From assembly GCF_946885725.1 (NCBI RefSeq), contig NZ_CAMPGZ010000169.1:1-9260 (forward strand): 9,260 nucleotides of DNA, given 5' to 3'. A program made the position numbers and the translations under genes. Each line of letters opens with the position of its first letter. The first letter of the stretch is position 1. This stretch comes from an uncultured Nocardioides sp. (GTDB taxonomy: Bacteria; Actinomycetota; Actinomycetes; Propionibacteriales; Nocardioidaceae). The notes under the pieces are model-generated. The model had not been told where the DNA came from, made no database searches, and saw nothing but the letters and a program-made list of their open reading frames with translations. Below, one piece after another: positions 7,163 to 9,260 of this stretch.

Positions 7163-7174
7163 CTGGCTTGCCAG
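7163..7174. promoter_or_regulatory. Palindrome CTGGC-TT-GCCAG in the divergent intergenic region
   Basis: A 5-bp perfect inverted repeat with a 2-bp centre lies near the middle of the 149-bp region between helD (start 7087, minus) and the PLP-enzyme gene (start about 7237, plus). A direct repeat of GATAC (7182-7186 and 7194-7198, 12 bp apart) sits next to it; either copy could be part of a -10 for the plus-strand gene. The palindrome could be an operator shared by the two promoters. No regulator gene is adjacent, and the full 12-mer is short, so this is tentative. The rest of the intergenic region shows nothing I can name. Confidence 0.25.
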
Positions 7175-7236
7175 TCAGCGTGATACAGGTTCGGATACGA
7201 GTTTCCGGGGCGAGCGGGACACCGCCGGACATAGAC

Positions 7237-8448
7237 GTGCACACTGGTCGGGTGCGCGACGCCTTCGACCTCGACCCTCGCCGTGTGCACCTCAACCACG
7301 GCTCGTTCGGAGCCGTGCCACGGGCCGTGACCGAGGCGCAGGCCGCGATCCGGGCCCGGGCGGAGGCCAACCCGATGCGGTTCTTCCGCGTCGAGAGCCC
7401 CGGTCTCAAGGAGGAGGCCCGTCACGTGGCGGCCCGCTTCCTGGGCGTCGGCCCCGACGAGGTGGCCCTCGTCCGCAACGTCACGCAGTCGGCGTCGGTG
7501 GTGCTGTCCGGGCTGGCCGCGCAGCGGCGGCTCGGCCCCGGCGACGTGGTGGTCGTGGGCGAGCAGGGCTACGAGTCCGTACGCCGTACCGTCGTGCACT
7601 GGTGCGAGCGCACCGGCGCCACGCATGCCGTGGTGCCGCATCCCGTCGACGTCGACGACGACGCGCTGGTGGACGCGTTCGACCGCACGTTCGCCGAGCT
7701 CACCGACGCCGGGCTCCGGGTCGCGCTCGTCATCGTGGACCAGATCAGCTCGCCCACCGGCAGCCTGCTGCCCGCCGAGCGCGTCTGCGCGCTGGCTCAC
7801 GAGATCGGGGCGCTGAGCTTCGTCGACGCGGCGCACGCGCCGGGGCACGTCCGGGTCGAGCCCGACGACGTCGGCGCGGACTTCTGGACCGGGACCTGGC
7901 ACAAGTGGGGCTTCGCGCCCCGCGGCACCAGCGCGCTCTGGGTCATCGAGGCCGAGCGCGAGTCGACGCTGCCGCTGACCACGAGCTGGAACCACGGGCA
8001 GCCGTTCCCGCGACCGTTCGACCACCACGGCACCGACGACTACAGCGGCTGGTTCAGCCTGGCGGCGGCCGTCGAGTTCTGGGAGCGCGCCGGCGGGCTC
8101 GACCTCGCCCGGCGTGCAGTCGACCTGCTCGACAACGCCGTCAAGGTGCTGACCTCTGCGCTGCCGGAGCAGGACCCGGCCGTCGCGGGACCGGTGACCC
8201 CGTCGCCGTGCATGCGGCTGGTGCCGCTGCCGGCCGGCGTCGCCACGACGCTCGAGGACGCCGACGAGCTCTACCTGGCGCTCAGCGCTCACTACGTCGA
8301 GGCGCAGGTGATCCCGTACGGCGGGCAGGGCTGGATCCGGCTGTCCGGCGCGGCCTACAACGAGGCCGAGGACTACGAGCGGCTCGCCGAGGTGCTCCCG
8401 GCCGTACTGGCGACCCTGCACGGAACCGGCTCGGCGCCCGCCACCTAG
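7237..8448 (+). CDS. Class V aminotransferase-fold PLP enzyme (isopenicillin N epimerase-like)
   Basis: The product is 403 aa from the GTG at 7237. It is a fold-type I PLP protein of the aminotransferase class V group that includes isopenicillin N epimerase and cysteine desulfurases. The N-terminal element VHLNHGSFGAVP (17-28) and the NPMRFF stretch (45-50) are typical of the epimerase-like branch. The cofactor site is visible: VRNVT (79-83) and EQGYES (109-114) on the phosphate side, VDQISSPTG (167-175), FVDAAHAPGH (195-204) with Asp197 for the pyridine nitrogen, and TGTWHKWGFAPRG (218-230) with Lys223 as the Schiff-base lysine. It should be catalytically competent; reaction and substrate are unknown, and no beta-lactam genes are nearby. 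Start choice is uncertain: GTG 7237 has a weak GGA 6 nt upstream, and GTG 7252 is possible. An upstream TTG at 7168 reads through what looks like leader sequence. Its TAG shares CTAG with the oxidase stop on the other strand. Confidence 0.9.
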   Translation: MHTGRVRDAFDLDPRRVHLNHGSFGAVPRAVTEAQAAIRARAEANPMRFFRVESPGLKEEARHVAARFLGVGPDEVALVRNVTQSASVVLSGLAAQRRLGPGDVVVVGEQGYESVRRTVVHWCERTGATHAVVPHPVDVDDDALVDAFDRTFAELTDAGLRVALVIVDQISSPTGSLLPAERVCALAHEIGALSFVDAAHAPGHVRVEPDDVGADFWTGTWHKWGFAPRGTSALWVIEAERESTLPLTTSWNHGQPFPRPFDHHGTDDYSGWFSLAAAVEFWERAGGLDLARRAVDLLDNAVKVLTSALPEQDPAVAGPVTPSPCMRLVPLPAGVATTLEDADELYLALSAHYVEAQVIPYGGQGWIRLSGAAYNEAEDYERLAEVLPAVLATLHGTGSAPAT

Positions 8449-9260
8449 ACCGTCGCGAAGGCCGCCATCATCATCCGGTCCTCGTGCTCGAGGTTGTGGC
8501 AGTGGATGAGGTATGGCCCGGCGTAGTCCGTGAACCGCACCGCGACGTCCACGTGCTCGGCCGGGCGCACGTCGACGGTGTCCTTCCAGCCGTGGTCGAA
8601 CTCGCCGGGGCCCTCCTGCGTGCCGCGCGCGATCACCTGGAACGGGTCGAGGTGCACGTGCACCGGGTGGTGCAGGTCGGTGCGGAACCGCCAGATCTCC
8701 GTCTCTCCGAGCGGCACGGTGGCCTGCATCTCCTCGGGGTCGAACGGCCGGCCGTTGACCACCCAGCCGTGCTCGCCGTTCACGTCGCCCCGGGTGAACG
8801 ACCACTCGCGCACCCGCGCTCCTGTCGTGTCGAGCGGCTCGATCTCTGACAGCCGCTTCGGCAGCCGGTCGACCGGCGCGCTGTCGTCGCTCGCGCGGCG
8901 CGCCACGACGAACCGCATCACGTCGGCGGTGCTGCCAGAGCCGAACCGGTTGCGCAGCGTCACGCGCGTGCCGACGTCGTACGACGAGAAGTCGACGACG
9001 ACGTCGGACCGCTCCGCCTGCGCCATCACCAGGTGCTCGTGCGGCACCGGTTCGGTGAGCAGCCCGCCGTCGGAGCCGACCTGGGTGAACATCGGGCCGT
9101 CCGGTGGGGGCGGGGTGAGCACCAGGTCGAGCCGCCGCGCGTTGCACCCGTTGAGCAGCCGGAGCCGGTAGCGCGCGGCGTCCACCTCGTGCACCGGCCA
9201 CGGTGCGCCGTTGACGAGGATGACGTCGCCGAGCACGCCCTCGATGTGCTCGTCGTCGAC
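8445..9260 (-). CDS. Multicopper oxidase, C-terminal two-thirds (5' end outside window)
   Basis: An open frame of 271 codons runs from the right edge of the window to a TAG at 8445-8447; the N-terminal cupredoxin domain is missing because the window ends. What remains is the middle domain (from ILVNGAPWPV, through YRLRLLNGCNARR and the SDGGLLTEP, AERSDVVVDF elements) and the C-terminal domain. Copper ligands are visible as HPVHVH (fragment residues 198-203) and HCHNLEHEDRMM (253-264). The second motif carries the type 1 Cys254, His259 and a Met264 axial ligand, the HCHxxxHxxxxM pattern. This is the general layout of CotA, bilirubin oxidase and CueO-like enzymes, which oxidise phenols or metals and reduce oxygen to water, usually outside the membrane or in spore coats. 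Export cannot be judged without the N-terminus. The specific substrate is unknown. The gene converges on the PLP-enzyme gene. Confidence 0.92.
   Translation of the reverse strand, partial: VDDEHIEGVLGDVILVNGAPWPVHEVDAARYRLRLLNGCNARRLDLVLTPPPPDGPMFTQVGSDGGLLTEPVPHEHLVMAQAERSDVVVDFSSYDVGTRVTLRNRFGSGSTADVMRFVVARRASDDSAPVDRLPKRLSEIEPLDTTGARVREWSFTRGDVNGEHGWVVNGRPFDPEEMQATVPLGETEIWRFRTDLHHPVHVHLDPFQVIARGTQEGPGEFDHGWKDTVDVRPAEHVDVAVRFTDYAGPYLIHCHNLEHEDRMMMAAFATV

Noticed and set aside
7163..7174. Rifamycin-associated element upstream of helD
   Set aside because: Only GGCTTGC resembles the element; the matching second half is missing, so I do not call this a HelR-type inducible gene.
6843..8849. 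668-codon plus-strand frame covering the helD/PLP-enzyme boundary
   Set aside because: It is antisense to helD and shifted relative to the PLP-enzyme gene; the translation is Arg/Gly/Pro-rich without domains.
7084..9201. 705-codon minus-strand frame ending in a CPECG zinc-ribbon-like tail
   Set aside because: It lies antisense to the PLP-enzyme gene and out of frame with the multicopper oxidase. The Cys-rich tail is read from intergenic leader sequence and has only one CxxC plus a lone Cys, so it is most likely chance.
1..9260. Defence, toxin-antitoxin, mobile or prophage system
   Set aside because: No transposase, integrase, restriction, toxin, CRISPR or tRNA signature was found on either strand, and composition is uniform. 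The HelD motifs and surrounding RNA polymerase-binding architecture argue against reading that ATPase as a defence helicase.

Overview
The window is GC-rich, densely packed bacterial chromosome with strong G/C preference at third codon positions, GTG starts and almost no intergenic space. Together with the families present (DUF4031, a COG4339-type HD phosphohydrolase, a PLDc_N membrane protein and an actinobacterial-type HelD), this points to an actinomycete. A Nocardioides-like lineage is a guess. There are no RNA genes, mobile elements, CRISPR arrays or long repeats, and the base composition looks uniform throughout.

Left part, plus strand (1-1310): the 3' end of an unrecognised gene overlaps by ATGA a gene for an N-terminal DUF4031 domain fused to an S66 LD-carboxypeptidase, a peptidoglycan-recycling enzyme. 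That gene runs head-on into the next block, with 3 bp between the stop codons.

Middle, minus strand (7087 down to 1314): helD, encoding an RNA polymerase-recycling helicase-like ATPase, is followed after 57 bp by four tightly packed genes. They encode a secreted beta-rich protein of unknown function with an internal duplication, a two-TM PLDc_N protein, an inosine-uridine-type nucleoside hydrolase and an HD phosphohydrolase. The junctions are a 1-bp overlap (TGATG), a 4-bp overlap (ATGA) and a 10-bp gap. These four genes look like one translationally coupled operon, possibly including helD. A shared pathway is not evident; the last two enzymes could both act in nucleoside or nucleotide salvage.

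Right part (7088-9260): a 149-bp divergent intergenic region separates helD from a plus-strand class V aminotransferase-fold PLP enzyme of the isopenicillin N epimerase-like group. This gene converges on a minus-strand multicopper oxidase whose 5' end lies outside the window. The two genes share one CTAG that provides both stop codons.

Most of this is ordinary housekeeping or accessory actinobacterial content. The points most worth a second look are the DUF4031-S66 fusion, the operon pairing an unknown secreted protein with nucleoside and HD hydrolases, and the possible hairpins in the helD leader. I found no convincing evidence of a new defence or mobile system.
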